From: an uncultured Planctomycetaceae bacterium
Lineage (GTDB): Bacteria > Planctomycetota > Planctomycetia > Planctomycetales > Planctomycetaceae
Assembly: GCA_903924405.1 (NCBI GenBank)
Contig: CAIYBH010000152.1
Coordinates: 1-42,956, forward strand
Direction of reading: 5' to 3'
DNA length: 42,956 nucleotides
Under the pieces are notes generated by a model, which was not told where the DNA came from, made no database searches, and worked only from the letters and a program-made list of their open reading frames with translations. Both the position numbers and the translations under genes were made by a program. Shown piece by piece: positions 1 through 8,171 of the stretch (within the stretch, counting starts at the first letter, position 1; each line of letters begins with the position of its first letter).

Positions 1-69
1 AGGGGTCAGGAACCAATAGCCAAATGGCCCGAAGGGTGCTCCGCACTATTGGTTCCTGACCCCTTTTCT
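1..69. repeat. Cloverleaf-like palindromic repeat, left copy
   Basis: Two perfect 19-base arms, 1-19 (AGGGGTCAGGAACCAATAG) and 46-64, enclose a 26-base loop. The loop divides without remainder into three mini-hairpins: CCA-AA-TGG (20-27), CCC-GAA-GGG (28-36) and TGC-TCC-GCA (37-45). The right-hand flank TTTTCTG (64-70) is shared with the copy at 42867-42941, where the matching CAGAAA is visible on the left side. The window therefore starts just inside this copy. The size and shape resemble REP elements mobilised by Y1 (RAYT) transposases, but that is inference because no transposase gene lies in the window. Confidence 0.85.
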
Positions 70-259
70 GAAGCCTCCGGCGATCGAGACTGTGTCTCAA
101 TTTGCTTCCAATCAGATTCGTTGCTAAACGAGTCTGGAAAATGCCGAAAACAATGGCATATAACATGGAGATCGCGGACGATGTCCGCGAGGTGCTCGCA
201 TAAACCGGCTGAATGCCGTTGACGTTTGATCACAGATTCTGGTGGGAAAGGTCGTTTCC
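65..259. other. Leader region upstream of the ferredoxin gene
   Basis: No credible coding sequence is seen between the left repeat and the ferredoxin start. The only clear structure is a perfect 8-base hairpin at 172-190 (listed separately). A GGGAAAGG stretch at 244-251 may act as ribosome binding site for the ATG at 260. Confidence 0.5.
172..190. repeat. Perfect short hairpin upstream of ferredoxin gene
   Basis: TCGCGGAC (172-179) and GTCCGCGA (183-190) are perfect complements around a GAT loop. It lies 70 bases before the ferredoxin ATG and has no T-tract, so it is not an ordinary terminator. It could be an operator, an mRNA 5' structure or chance. Confidence 0.5.
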
Positions 260-565
260 ATGACACATGTTGTTGCTGAACCCTGTTTCAACTGCAAGTA
301 CACCGACTGCGTTGTTGTTTGTCCGGTCGAGTGTTTTTACGAAGGCGAAGCGATCCTCTTCATTCACCCGGAAGAGTGCATCGATTGCGAAGCCTGTGTT
401 CCTGAGTGCCCGGTGGCAGCGATTTTCCACGCTGATAACCTGCCGGAAGAGTGGGCGGGCTACAAGGACCTGAACGCCGAGATGGCTCCACAGTGCCCGG
501 GCATCACCGAGCAGAAGACTTCCATGGCCGAAACCCATGGAGTGTGCACTGCCCCCAAGCGTTAA
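260..565 (+). CDS. fdxA: 7Fe ferredoxin, FdxA family
   Basis: Small soluble electron carrier of 101 residues. The cysteine pattern is that of seven-iron ferredoxins: C9-x7-C17-x3-C21-P in the first half and C40-x2-C43-x2-C46-x3-C50-P in the second, enough for one [3Fe-4S] and one [4Fe-4S] cluster. The segments [18 protein letters not shown] and [17 protein letters not shown] are close to the family consensus. The ATG at 260 is chosen because MTHVVAEPC aligns with the usual MTxVVTExC start; an in-frame GTG at 242 adds six residues the family lacks. It appears to be a single-gene unit, since a strong terminator follows 25 bases after the stop. The redox partner is not apparent. The family assignment is secure; the physiological role is not visible here. 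Confidence 0.95.
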   Translation: MTHVVAEPCFNCKYTDCVVVCPVECFYEGEAILFIHPEECIDCEACVPECPVAAIFHADNLPEEWAGYKDLNAEMAPQCPGITEQKTSMAETHGVCTAPKR

Positions 566-590
566 TCACAAACGCCTGACGCAGACAATC

Positions 591-628
591 AAAAGCTCTG
601 GCAGATCTGCCAGAGCTTTTTTTTGGTC
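591..628 (+). terminator. Rho-independent terminator of fdxA
   Basis: AAAAGCTCTGGCAGA (591-605) and TCTGCCAGAGCTTTT (606-620) form a perfect palindrome followed by more T (eight in a row, 617-624). It ends the ferredoxin transcript. It also argues against starting the next gene at the in-frame TTG at 623. Confidence 0.9.
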
Positions 629-703
629 CTCGTTCCATCATTGACAGCATCGCAAATTCATGGTCACGTCGCCTCACGCTGGAATTTTCCGGATGCCCCG
701 TTC

Positions 704-2008
704 ATGAGCCGTCCCGGAGTATTGCTGCCTGTCATGCAGCGCTGGAGTTGCCATAACTGTGGCGGCTGCTGTCGCGAGCATCAGATTACGATCACCGAAC
801 AGGAAAAGCAGCAAATTGAACGTCAGCGATGGTCGGCAGAGTCCGGAATTGCTGCGGACCGGCCCCTGATTGTTGCTCACGGACCCGCATGGCGCCTGAA
901 TCATCAGGACGACGGCGCCTGCGTGTTCCTCGACGAAAACGGGCTGTGTCGAATTCACGCGAAGTTCGGAGAAGCCGCGAAACCCCTCGCTTGCCGACTG
1001 TATCCCTATGCGATTCACCCAGCCGGACATCTGGTGACGACCAGCCTGCGATTCAGTTGCCCTTCAGTGGTACAGAATCGGGGCGAATTGGTGACGTCCT
1101 GCCGTGCGACAATTGAATCGCTGGCGGCGGAAGTTGTGCCGGCCGACTATCGAACGTCAACGGCCCCCGACCTGCGAACCGGACAAGGCCTCGCATGGCC
1201 TGATGTCACTCGAATTCTGGCCTTTCTGGAACGCGGAATCTCCGATTCCTCAGTGCCACTCGTCACACGCCTGATCCGCATCCTTTCCTGGCTGGAATTA
1301 CTGGATCGAGCGGCAAGCGCGACGGTCGTTGGTGAACAACTGGGCACACTGCTGCCACTGCTGCACGAAGCGTCCGTGCGAGCGTATCCCGGCGACGTAG
1401 TGCCTGAACAGCCACCATCAAAACTGGCCCGCATCATGTTTCGGCAGTTTGTCGCACAGCTGCTGCGTCATGATACAGCGGTCCTGGCGCGCCGTGGCTT
1501 GTCCGCCCGCCTGTCGCTATTGGTACAGGGTCTGCGATTCACACTGGGATTGGGACGCATTCCGCAGGTGGCCGACCCGGAATCGGTGCGAGTTGCCTTT
1601 GTGGAACGAGCGGGACTCGGCAAGGCCGACACCTCAGTCCGGTTTCAGCAACTGGAGCAGCCCTTTGGTGGTCGAACGGCCGATTGCGACGACGTACTGG
1701 AACGCTACTTTCGGGTCCGGATTCAGGGCTTGCACTTCTGCGGCCCCGCATTCTATGGTTATTCGCTGATCGCCGGCTTTCAGTCCCTCGCACTGATGTA
1801 CCCGGCTGTGATGTGGACCGCCCGCCTGCGAGCGGCACGAGCCGGACGGAGCCAGCTGCAAAAGAGCGATGTCGAAGCCGCCCTGGCCACGCTTGACCAC
1901 AACTTCGGTTATTCACCGGTGATGGGACTTCAGACTTCGCGACAACGCATTCGGCAACTTGCTCAGATGCAGCAGATCACGACGCTCTGTGCCTGGTACA
2001 GTCGCTGA
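704..2008 (+). CDS. YkgJ-family cysteine cluster protein
   Basis: A 434-residue protein with an N-terminal YkgJ-type metal/Fe-S cluster region. It has C16-x2-C19-G-G-C22-C23, then CVFLDENGLCRIH and KPLACRLYPYAI, the spaced cysteines typical of the family (often annotated as putative zinc- or iron-binding or flagellin N-methylase-like). The remaining roughly 300 residues are unlike the minimal family members. They are mostly helical-looking, rich in Leu and Arg, and show no motif I recognise. The start is uncertain. An in-frame TTG at 623 lies inside the fdxA terminator and is rejected; ATG 704 is preferred; ATG 734, just before the cysteine cluster, is possible. None has a clear Shine-Dalgarno sequence. 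No partner gene is apparent. Biochemical function is unknown. Confidence 0.8.
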   Translation: MSRPGVLLPVMQRWSCHNCGGCCREHQITITEQEKQQIERQRWSAESGIAADRPLIVAHGPAWRLNHQDDGACVFLDENGLCRIHAKFGEAAKPLACRLYPYAIHPAGHLVTTSLRFSCPSVVQNRGELVTSCRATIESLAAEVVPADYRTSTAPDLRTGQGLAWPDVTRILAFLERGISDSSVPLVTRLIRILSWLELLDRAASATVVGEQLGTLLPLLHEASVRAYPGDVVPEQPPSKLARIMFRQFVAQLLRHDTAVLARRGLSARLSLLVQGLRFTLGLGRIPQVADPESVRVAFVERAGLGKADTSVRFQQLEQPFGGRTADCDDVLERYFRVRIQGLHFCGPAFYGYSLIAGFQSLALMYPAVMWTARLRAARAGRSQLQKSDVEAALATLDHNFGYSPVMGLQTSRQRIRQLAQMQQITTLCAWYSR

Positions 2009-2314
2009 GAACCCCGGAGTTTCGATTACACCAGCGGCAACAAAAATGCCGATGGGGAAGACATTGTCGACTGGTCCTTTGACAGTTCTTTCGGCCGAGC
2101 ACCGCGTTTCTGGTCTGATGCCCCAGCCCCTTCCTGATTCAGGGAATGGCAGAGACTGCCGGAAAACTGGGCGATTTACGGAAAAGCAGCAGAAAGAAAA
2201 GTTTCAGAAAGACGGTGTCGCGAAGGTTTTGCCGTGTCCTTAGAATATGCGGCAGCGAAAAATCAGTTGAACGCGGTCCCGTCAAGGCTCTTGATTCCCA
2301 TCCCGGATACTCCC
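2009..2314. other. Intergenic region before the aminotransferase
   Basis: About 300 bases without a convincing gene. A small hairpin GGCAG-AGA-CTGCC occurs at 2148-2160. If the aminotransferase uses the alternative GTG at 2234, the gap shortens by 81 bases. Confidence 0.4.
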
Positions 2315-3550
2315 ATGCGCAGCGAATCTGAAGTTCTTTTCGAAGACAATCCCTTCTCCATCCCGGTGGCTGACCGCGTTCGGCGGTTGCCCCCCTATCT
2401 GTTCGGAACAATCAACAAACGCAAATATCAACTGCGCGTTGCCGGTGTGGACGTGATTGACCTCGGCATGGGTAACCCAACGGACCCGCCGGATCCGCAG
2501 ATCGTACAGAAAATCGAAGAATCGCTGGCGGACCCCCGAAACCATCGCTATTCCGTTTCCAACGGGATTGGCAACCTGCGCAAGGAAGTCGCTGCCCGAT
2601 ATCTGAAGCGTTACGGCGCCCGACTGGATGCCAATGACGAAGTCCTCGCATGCCTTGGTTCAAAAGAAGGTTTCAGCCACATGTGCCTGGCGCTGATGGG
2701 CCCCGGGGACACGGCCATCGTTCCGGCTCCGTCATTCCCGATCCATGTCTACTCCGTCATGCTGGCGTCCGGCAATGTGATCGCGCTGGATGTCCGTGAC
2801 CCGGACAAGTTTCTCAGAAACGTCGCCTACACCTGCGAACACCTCGTTCCCAAACCCAAAGTGGTCGTGGTGAATTTCCCGCACAACCCGTCCTCAACCG
2901 TGATTGAACAGGACTTCTTTGTCGAGCTGGTCAAACTGGCAAAGAAGCACCACTTCCTGATCATCAGCGACTTTGCCTACGCCGACGTGTGTTTTGACGG
3001 ATACAAAGCTCCCAGCTTCCTCTCAACACCTGGGGCTCTTGATGTGGGAGTCGAACTGACATCCATGAGCAAGAGTTACAGCATGGCAGGCTGGCGTATC
3101 GGCTTCTGCTGCGGAAATCGCGAAATGGTTCGCGCTCTGGCAACCATCAAGGGCTACTACGACTACGGCATCTTCCAGCCAATTCAGATCGCCGCCATCG
3201 TCGCTATGCGGCACTGCGACAAGGCCATCGATGAAATGGCAGCAGAATACCAGATTCGACGCGATGCACTGTGCGATGGTCTTCGCCGCATTGGCTGGAA
3301 TCCGATTGTTCCCAAAGCCGGCATGTTCGTCTGGACGGAAATTCCGGAACCATGGCGACAAATGGGCTCAATCGAATTCGCCATGAAGCTACTCAACGAA
3401 GGTGGCGTGGCCGTCAGTCCGGGACGCGGATTCGGACCAGAAGGCGAAGGCTATCTGCGTCTGGCCATCGTGGAAAACAGTAAGCGTCTGCGACAGGCCG
3501 TGCGACAGATTGACAAGTGCCTCAGTGCTCCCGGTGCAGCGTCCGCCTGA
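2315..3550 (+). CDS. alaC: AlaC-like class I/II aminotransferase (probable alanine transaminase)
   Basis: PLP-dependent fold-type I aminotransferase, 411 residues. It is very similar in layout to E. coli AlaC: RRLPPYLF near residue 23, [12 protein letters not shown] at 48, GSKEGF at 115, NFPHNPSS at 187, SDFAYAD at 218, and the Schiff-base lysine K253 in [16 protein letters not shown]. Near the C-terminus, [20 protein letters not shown] and YLRLAIVEN complete the substrate-arginine region. Expected reaction: pyruvate plus glutamate giving alanine plus 2-oxoglutarate. Related LL-diaminopimelate aminotransferases share much of this pattern, so specificity is inferred. ATG 2315 is chosen because it puts the RLPPYLF block at the family's usual distance. 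A GTG at 2234 with GAAGG upstream would add 27 residues. It converges on the peptidase gene at 3617. Confidence 0.88.
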   Translation: MRSESEVLFEDNPFSIPVADRVRRLPPYLFGTINKRKYQLRVAGVDVIDLGMGNPTDPPDPQIVQKIEESLADPRNHRYSVSNGIGNLRKEVAARYLKRYGARLDANDEVLACLGSKEGFSHMCLALMGPGDTAIVPAPSFPIHVYSVMLASGNVIALDVRDPDKFLRNVAYTCEHLVPKPKVVVVNFPHNPSSTVIEQDFFVELVKLAKKHHFLIISDFAYADVCFDGYKAPSFLSTPGALDVGVELTSMSKSYSMAGWRIGFCCGNREMVRALATIKGYYDYGIFQPIQIAAIVAMRHCDKAIDEMAAEYQIRRDALCDGLRRIGWNPIVPKAGMFVWTEIPEPWRQMGSIEFAMKLLNEGGVAVSPGRGFGPEGEGYLRLAIVENSKRLRQAVRQIDKCLSAPGAASA

Positions 3551-3602
3551 AACACACCTCAGCACACCAACAGCGTTTTCCGCGAACTCGAGGTCTTCCG
3601 AA

Positions 3603-3639
3603 CTGCAGAAGGGCCGTCAGGGTGATTGCCCCTCTGCAG
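3603..3639. terminator. Possible shared hairpin between convergent genes
   Basis: CTGCAGAAGGGC (3603-3614) pairs with GCCCCTCTGCAG (3628-3639) with one mismatch across a 13-base loop. It lies between the end of the aminotransferase gene and the stop codon of the opposite-strand peptidase gene, overlapping the latter's last codons. No T-tract follows on either strand, so terminator function is only suggested by position. Confidence 0.35.
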
Positions 3640-4675
3640 ACTCGTAGATCTCTGCCAACGCGCGAAAAATCGTCTCCAGCTGCTGCAGGTATTCCGTCTG
3701 ATCCATGTTTGACTTGCGCTGTTTCAACAGCTCCAGCTGCGCTTCCAGGGCATCCCGCGTGATCTGCTGATCCGCCGTCAGACGCCGTTCTGCCTCGCTC
3801 CTGACAAAACAGAGCTTTGCAGCCTTCTGACCATCAATCGCCGCTGGATCGTCTTTCTGCACAGTTGATGCAGGTTTCAGCCCGTCGAACAATTCAGCTC
3901 GCACGCCTTTCGCGTCGCCATTATCTTCCAGCAGGGCATGCTCTGTCGCCAGACGCCCCTCCGAACGATAAAACTCGTCCGTTCGTCGAGCGGCATACAG
4001 CCATGCTTCCAGCAGCGATGTCTGGCTGTCGCGATCCACATCCGCCTCCGGACTGCCTATCGCCAGTGAAAACGCTTCCCCAAAGCGACTGTACTGTACC
4101 TCATTGCCGTCTTTCGTAGCCGTAATGATCACTCGATCCGGCCCTGACAGCGCATTAATAAACGGCGAAGAACAGGAAGAACACAGGACCACAACCAGCG
4201 GACGGTGATTGTCCCGACAGGCTGCCGCCATCTCGTCCGCACTGATGTCCGGTCCCCGCAGATTCAAGCGGGCCGATTTCTGGTCGAAGGTGCCGTGCCC
4301 AAGAAACACAACCCAGAGCGGCTCGCGGGTCTCTTTCGCCCCTTCAACACTCAGCTGCTCCAGCAGCCGATTACGGTCATCTTCATTCGCGGCAGTCGCA
4401 GTGGATGCATCGGCCGATGGTGACGTTTGAGCTTCAGTGGCAGGGTTGAGTCCAATCAGTGAACACGGTACCCCACCCTCGAGCGCAGCCTGCTGCCATC
4501 GCTCTGCCCAGCGACGAAACTGTTGCCCATATTCCGGCTGACCCTCGGCACCCACGACCAGAATCAGCCGCGCCTGGTCCTGAATCTCCGGAGGCTGCAG
4601 CGCCCACGTCTCTGCACCAGCCATCACCAGCCAAAAACATGTTGCCAGCACCACGCCACATTTCGCAGGTTTCAT
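3617..4675 (-). CDS. Exported clan-CD (caspase/legumain-like) peptidase
   Basis: A 352-residue protein with an N-terminal signal peptide (hydrophobic stretch about residues 7-20, plausible cleavage near 25). The core has the clan-CD arrangement. A beta-strand ends in FLGHGTFD with the candidate catalytic H127, then strand LVVVLCSSCSSPF with C165 or C168 as nucleophile, then VIITATKDG and FGEAFSLAI, which match the strand and helix after the cysteine in C13/C14 peptidases. The C-terminal 70 residues look like a charged coiled coil. The start codon overlaps the last four bases of the upstream VWA/GATase-like gene (ATGA), implying translational coupling, so the two probably act together at the envelope. 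Exact family (C13, C14 or a planctomycete-specific branch) and substrate are unknown. A dead-enzyme role cannot be excluded. Confidence 0.72.
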   Translation of the reverse strand: MKPAKCGVVLATCFWLVMAGAETWALQPPEIQDQARLILVVGAEGQPEYGQQFRRWAERWQQAALEGGVPCSLIGLNPATEAQTSPSADASTATAANEDDRNRLLEQLSVEGAKETREPLWVVFLGHGTFDQKSARLNLRGPDISADEMAAACRDNHRPLVVVLCSSCSSPFINALSGPDRVIITATKDGNEVQYSRFGEAFSLAIGSPEADVDRDSQTSLLEAWLYAARRTDEFYRSEGRLATEHALLEDNGDAKGVRAELFDGLKPASTVQKDDPAAIDGQKAAKLCFVRSEAERRLTADQQITRDALEAQLELLKQRKSNMDQTEYLQQLETIFRALAEIYESAEGQSP

Positions 4676-7092
4676 GGCAGCCCTCCACGACGCCGCATCG
4701 TCCAGTCAGTTGTCAGGCAGCCAACAACGATCAGAAAGACCCACCACGAATGCCAGACCGGCCACGACCAGAATTCTGTCAGCGGAGCCTGAGACTGGGG
4801 CAGGGCAGATACCAGATCCTCAATCTCGTCCAGTTCAAGAACACGGCCCCCCGTCTGTGTCGCCAGGTCCTCCAGACCGGATCGGTTGATCCGGACCGAC
4901 TGCATTTCCTTCTGATTCGGCTGCGCCGCCCATCCAGCCACGGCCGTCAGTGGTTCAGCTTTTGCATCGTCAGACACAACGGCCTTGACCGACATCTGCC
5001 AGCCCCCCTCCTGCGCTGCGACAAGCGTTGCTTCAAATGTTCCCGATTCCGTGTCAGACGGCACGCCGGTCAACTCAAAGACCTGCCCATCCGGTGCCGT
5101 GACACTGAATCGCACGTCCGCATTCTCAGACACTTCAAAATCGCTCCCACGCACCACGGCTGTCAGTTTCATTCCTGACGAACCGGATTGTGTGTCTTCC
5201 GTGGCTCCAACCTCCAGTCGACGCGGGACGTCGGCCACCAGCCAACGCATCATCTGACGACAGGCCCGCGCGTGATCGCTGAGGTCATCACCAGCCTTTT
5301 CCGTACTCCCTGATTCCGCTGCAGCCGCGGTCGGGACGTCCGGCTGCTGTAGCGACTTCAACCCCTCATTCAGTCGCCAGCGCCACAGGTCACCGATACA
5401 CAGTGCTCCCGTACGGCCCCGACCAAAACGCTGCACAACCAACGCTGGCCACTGCACCCCGTCCGAGTCCTCAACTTCAGCCATCACCACGGCACCAGGC
5501 CGCACGTAACCCGCCGGATTGATCGTCAGAAACTCAGGCATCTCTCCCAGCCGCTGCTCTTCCCCGGCCTCATCCGGCCGCAGCCGAATCCAGGGCTGAA
5601 GCCAGCCATCGCGAGTCAGCTTTAATCGCACACCCGCCTCAGGAAACTGCATACGCCGACCCACATCCACCGGTAACAGCTCGCCAACAGGCGTTCGGGC
5701 AAAATCACCCTGCGACAGTGATTCCTGACCGCCCATCATCAGCAGTCCACCACCGCGACGTGATACAAAATCATAAATCAGTGTCATCTGATCGGCTGTG
5801 AAGAAATCTGCCTCCAGATCGTCCACCACCAGCCCATCGTACTGAAACAACTCCTCAGCCTGCTGAGGAAATCCACTTCGCAATTCCTCGTCACTCTTCG
5901 TATTCAACCTCACCAGCACCGGCTCATCGTACTCTTCGACCGTCTCCGGATCCGCTTTATCAAACCCACGAAACAGCGAATTGGAGGATTCTCCTTCACG
6001 CCCCCGGAAATCAAACTTCGCTTCCTTTCGGGCAATCCGAATCAAGGCCACAATTTCCAGCAAAGGATCCGATTCCACCGCTCTGCGCAGGAATTTGAAA
6101 TCCCAGTTCGGGCGGCCGGACACGTACAGAATTCGTCGCGCCGCTGTGCCCCGCTCAACAGCAATCAATTGCACGTTGTTGACCAGTGTGGCCTCCTCCG
6201 CCACTTCCGCTCCCTGACTGTCAACAAGCGCCACTCGCAGCTGGTAAAAGACCGTGCCACCCTGCGTCGGCCGATGTCGAAATCGCAGCGGTACAGTGTC
6301 CGTCGGTGCCATGGTCTGACGTTCCAGCAGCACACCCGTCGCATCACACAAACTGACGGCGATCTGCCCCTGTGCAAACTCGGAGGCCTGAGGCAACACC
6401 TGAATCGTGACCGGCGCGTCATCAAAGGCCGTCTGCGTCACACTCCACGTACCCACCCCGACATCCGGCAGCGTGGTCTCGGTCGCCGGAACCACCGGAT
6501 AGATCGGAGGCATGGTCTTCAGCAGCTGAGGATCAATGGCGGCGTCCGTGGCATTGCCGTCCGTCAGCAACAGCACACCAGCCAGCGGCTGACCCTCGTA
6601 GCGTTGCTGCAGACTTTTCAACGCTGTATTCAGACTGGAAGCCGTGCCCTGAAAATCCACGGCATCCAGACGATCAACCTGCAGCAAACGCTCAGCCACT
6701 GTGTAACGTCGCAGTTCGAAGTCCTGCTCCAGACGTTTCAGCCATCCGGGGGGCGTCGTGGACTCGCCCGCTTTCAACACCTGCTGAAACTCTTCAGCAC
6801 GTGTTGAACCACCCGCACTTGCGCTGACCAGATGACTGCGACTGATATCGGCAACGACAGCAATCACATTGGCCCCGGAACGCGGACGCTGACCACTCCA
6901 CAGCGGATTCAGCAGACAGATCGCCAGCAACAACCACGCGGCACCACGCAGCCATGGCCCCGCAGATCCTGCCCGCAATCGCTGACGATTCTGCCAGAAA
7001 ATCCAGGTCAGCCCCAAAACAGCAATCAACGCAGCTGGAACTATCCAGCTGCGATCTCCGATGACCAGACTTGCCGGGTTAAGGATCCACAT
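4672..7092 (-). CDS. Membrane protein with VWA and glutamine-amidotransferase-like domains
   Basis: An 806-residue protein. Two transmembrane helices lie near residues 16-33 and 50-62, followed by a von Willebrand A domain. Its metal site (MIDAS) begins VVADISRSH (D82, S84, S86) and continues with a TDGNATD strand. The middle (about 325-480) has ILYVSGRPNWDFKFLRRA and YDGLVVDDLEADFF...GGGLLMMGG, the pattern of class I glutamine-amidotransferase-like domains in large bacterial VWA proteins. No catalytic Cys is evident at the elbow. Another transmembrane helix (WWVFLIVVGCLTTDW) ends the protein. Topology suggests the large central part faces the periplasm. A TTG at 7194 preceded by AAGGAG would add 34 residues; ATG 7092 is preferred because it starts right before the first membrane helix. 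It overlaps the downstream peptidase gene by 4 bases. Confidence 0.75.
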   Translation of the reverse strand: MWILNPASLVIGDRSWIVPAALIAVLGLTWIFWQNRQRLRAGSAGPWLRGAAWLLLAICLLNPLWSGQRPRSGANVIAVVADISRSHLVSASAGGSTRAEEFQQVLKAGESTTPPGWLKRLEQDFELRRYTVAERLLQVDRLDAVDFQGTASSLNTALKSLQQRYEGQPLAGVLLLTDGNATDAAIDPQLLKTMPPIYPVVPATETTLPDVGVGTWSVTQTAFDDAPVTIQVLPQASEFAQGQIAVSLCDATGVLLERQTMAPTDTVPLRFRHRPTQGGTVFYQLRVALVDSQGAEVAEEATLVNNVQLIAVERGTAARRILYVSGRPNWDFKFLRRAVESDPLLEIVALIRIARKEAKFDFRGREGESSNSLFRGFDKADPETVEEYDEPVLVRLNTKSDEELRSGFPQQAEELFQYDGLVVDDLEADFFTADQMTLIYDFVSRRGGGLLMMGGQESLSQGDFARTPVGELLPVDVGRRMQFPEAGVRLKLTRDGWLQPWIRLRPDEAGEEQRLGEMPEFLTINPAGYVRPGAVVMAEVEDSDGVQWPALVVQRFGRGRTGALCIGDLWRWRLNEGLKSLQQPDVPTAAAAESGSTEKAGDDLSDHARACRQMMRWLVADVPRRLEVGATEDTQSGSSGMKLTAVVRGSDFEVSENADVRFSVTAPDGQVFELTGVPSDTESGTFEATLVAAQEGGWQMSVKAVVSDDAKAEPLTAVAGWAAQPNQKEMQSVRINRSGLEDLATQTGGRVLELDEIEDLVSALPQSQAPLTEFWSWPVWHSWWVFLIVVGCLTTDWTMRRRGGLP

Positions 7093-7289
7093 GAAACCAT
7101 TTGCACCAAAGACGGCAGCGTTGATCCGAAATTTCCGCGGTGGCTTTCGAACAGGCTGAATTCCCGTCGAATCTCCGCAGAGGTCCCTGTCCAAACTCTC
7201 CTTTGTTTGCCCGGAAAAGTAAACCGCCCGGCCGTTTTCCCGCGACGATTTCAGGGAAATCCCTGCATTCGAGTCGCCACAAACATCAG

Positions 7290-8009
7290 CTATCGCGAGC
7301 CGTTTCCGCCAGCCCGGCCGCCCCCATCCTGCTCTGGCACGTAGATTTTCACATCATCGAAGTTGCCAATATCGTCAAACGATCCAAACCCCAGACGCCC
7401 CTTCACAAATGTGCGATCCACCGCCGTCATGATCGGTGTTTTCAGATCATCAAAGTACACCGTGATCTCTCCGGAACCAACGTCCCGCACAATGCGGGCC
7501 CTGTGCCACTCGTCCGTCCACGGTGTTCCCGCCGTTGTCTTTGTGGAAATCTTCACCCGCGGCGCGCCATTCACAATAAACACCTGATTCGCATGGTCAT
7601 CCGTGCGTTTTCCGAAATGCACGTAATACAAATGCGCGTCGTCCTGATAGCCAAAAAACAGACACAGTGAACGATGCGGATAGTCCGCAATCGTGGATTG
7701 AAAACGAATGTCCATCACAAACGATGACACTTCCAGATCTCTGATCAATGTTCGATTCAGGGGCGATCGAAAGGGCGGTGAAAAGTTGCTGTGCTTCTTC
7801 GTTAACGCCAGAAACTGATTGTCTCCCTCGGCTTGCAACTTCCACGCAGAAACATCCGTCGGCTGGTAACGCTCCGCCTGACCGTCCTGGAAGTCGTGCT
7901 GATAGATCAGCGTCATTCCCTCCGGCGCCGCAAACTCCCCGGCCACAGCACTCAGATCAAAAATCACCGCACTGCACAACATCCAGGCGACTCGCAATCT
8001 CACAGCCAT
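7290..8009 (-). CDS. Secreted LamG/DUF1080-like protein
   Basis: A 239-residue protein with a signal peptide (hydrophobic residues 8-23, likely cleavage after AVA at about 24). The remainder reads as a single concanavalin-like jelly roll. LIYQHDFQDGQAERYQP opens it, DIRFQS and LCLFFGYQDDAHLYYVHF form central strands, and WHRARIVRDVGSGEITVYFDD and GRLGFGSFDDIGNFDDVKIY close it. The last pattern is typical of the 3-keto-disaccharide hydrolase/LamG-like domains abundant in planctomycetes. It may bind or process a carbohydrate outside the cell; no catalytic residues can be named. It lies 162 bases after the 644-residue unknown protein and about 200 bases before the VWA protein on the same strand, so co-transcription is possible. 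Function is inferred from fold only. Confidence 0.7.
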   Translation of the reverse strand: MAVRLRVAWMLCSAVIFDLSAVAGEFAAPEGMTLIYQHDFQDGQAERYQPTDVSAWKLQAEGDNQFLALTKKHSNFSPPFRSPLNRTLIRDLEVSSFVMDIRFQSTIADYPHRSLCLFFGYQDDAHLYYVHFGKRTDDHANQVFIVNGAPRVKISTKTTAGTPWTDEWHRARIVRDVGSGEITVYFDDLKTPIMTAVDRTFVKGRLGFGSFDDIGNFDDVKIYVPEQDGGGRAGGNGSR

Positions 8010-8090
8010 TCTCCCCGCAACAACTCCGCCCTTCCAAACCGCACCCTGTCATTTCAACCGCCCCGGAAAATCCCCGAGCACTCAGGACTC

Positions 8091-8105
8091 AGGTGCCAGG
8101 CACCT
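8091..8105. repeat. Small palindrome between the unknown and LamG-like genes
   Basis: AGGTGCC-A-GGCACCT, a perfect 7-base inverted repeat in the 162-base gap between two minus-strand genes. A related CAGGTGCCAG occurs inside intergenic repeat copy B near 24264. It could be a minimal REP-like unit or an mRNA hairpin separating the two genes. Confidence 0.45.
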
Positions 8106-8171
8106 CGACACAAAAACCCAGTCGTTTCACACGTTTTCTGAATCCAAAGCGACAGCCGGTTCCGCGACCAG

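Noticed and set aside
623..703. Longer start (TTG 623) for the YkgJ-type protein
   Set aside because: The codon lies within the T-tract of the fdxA terminator and the added residues have no family similarity.
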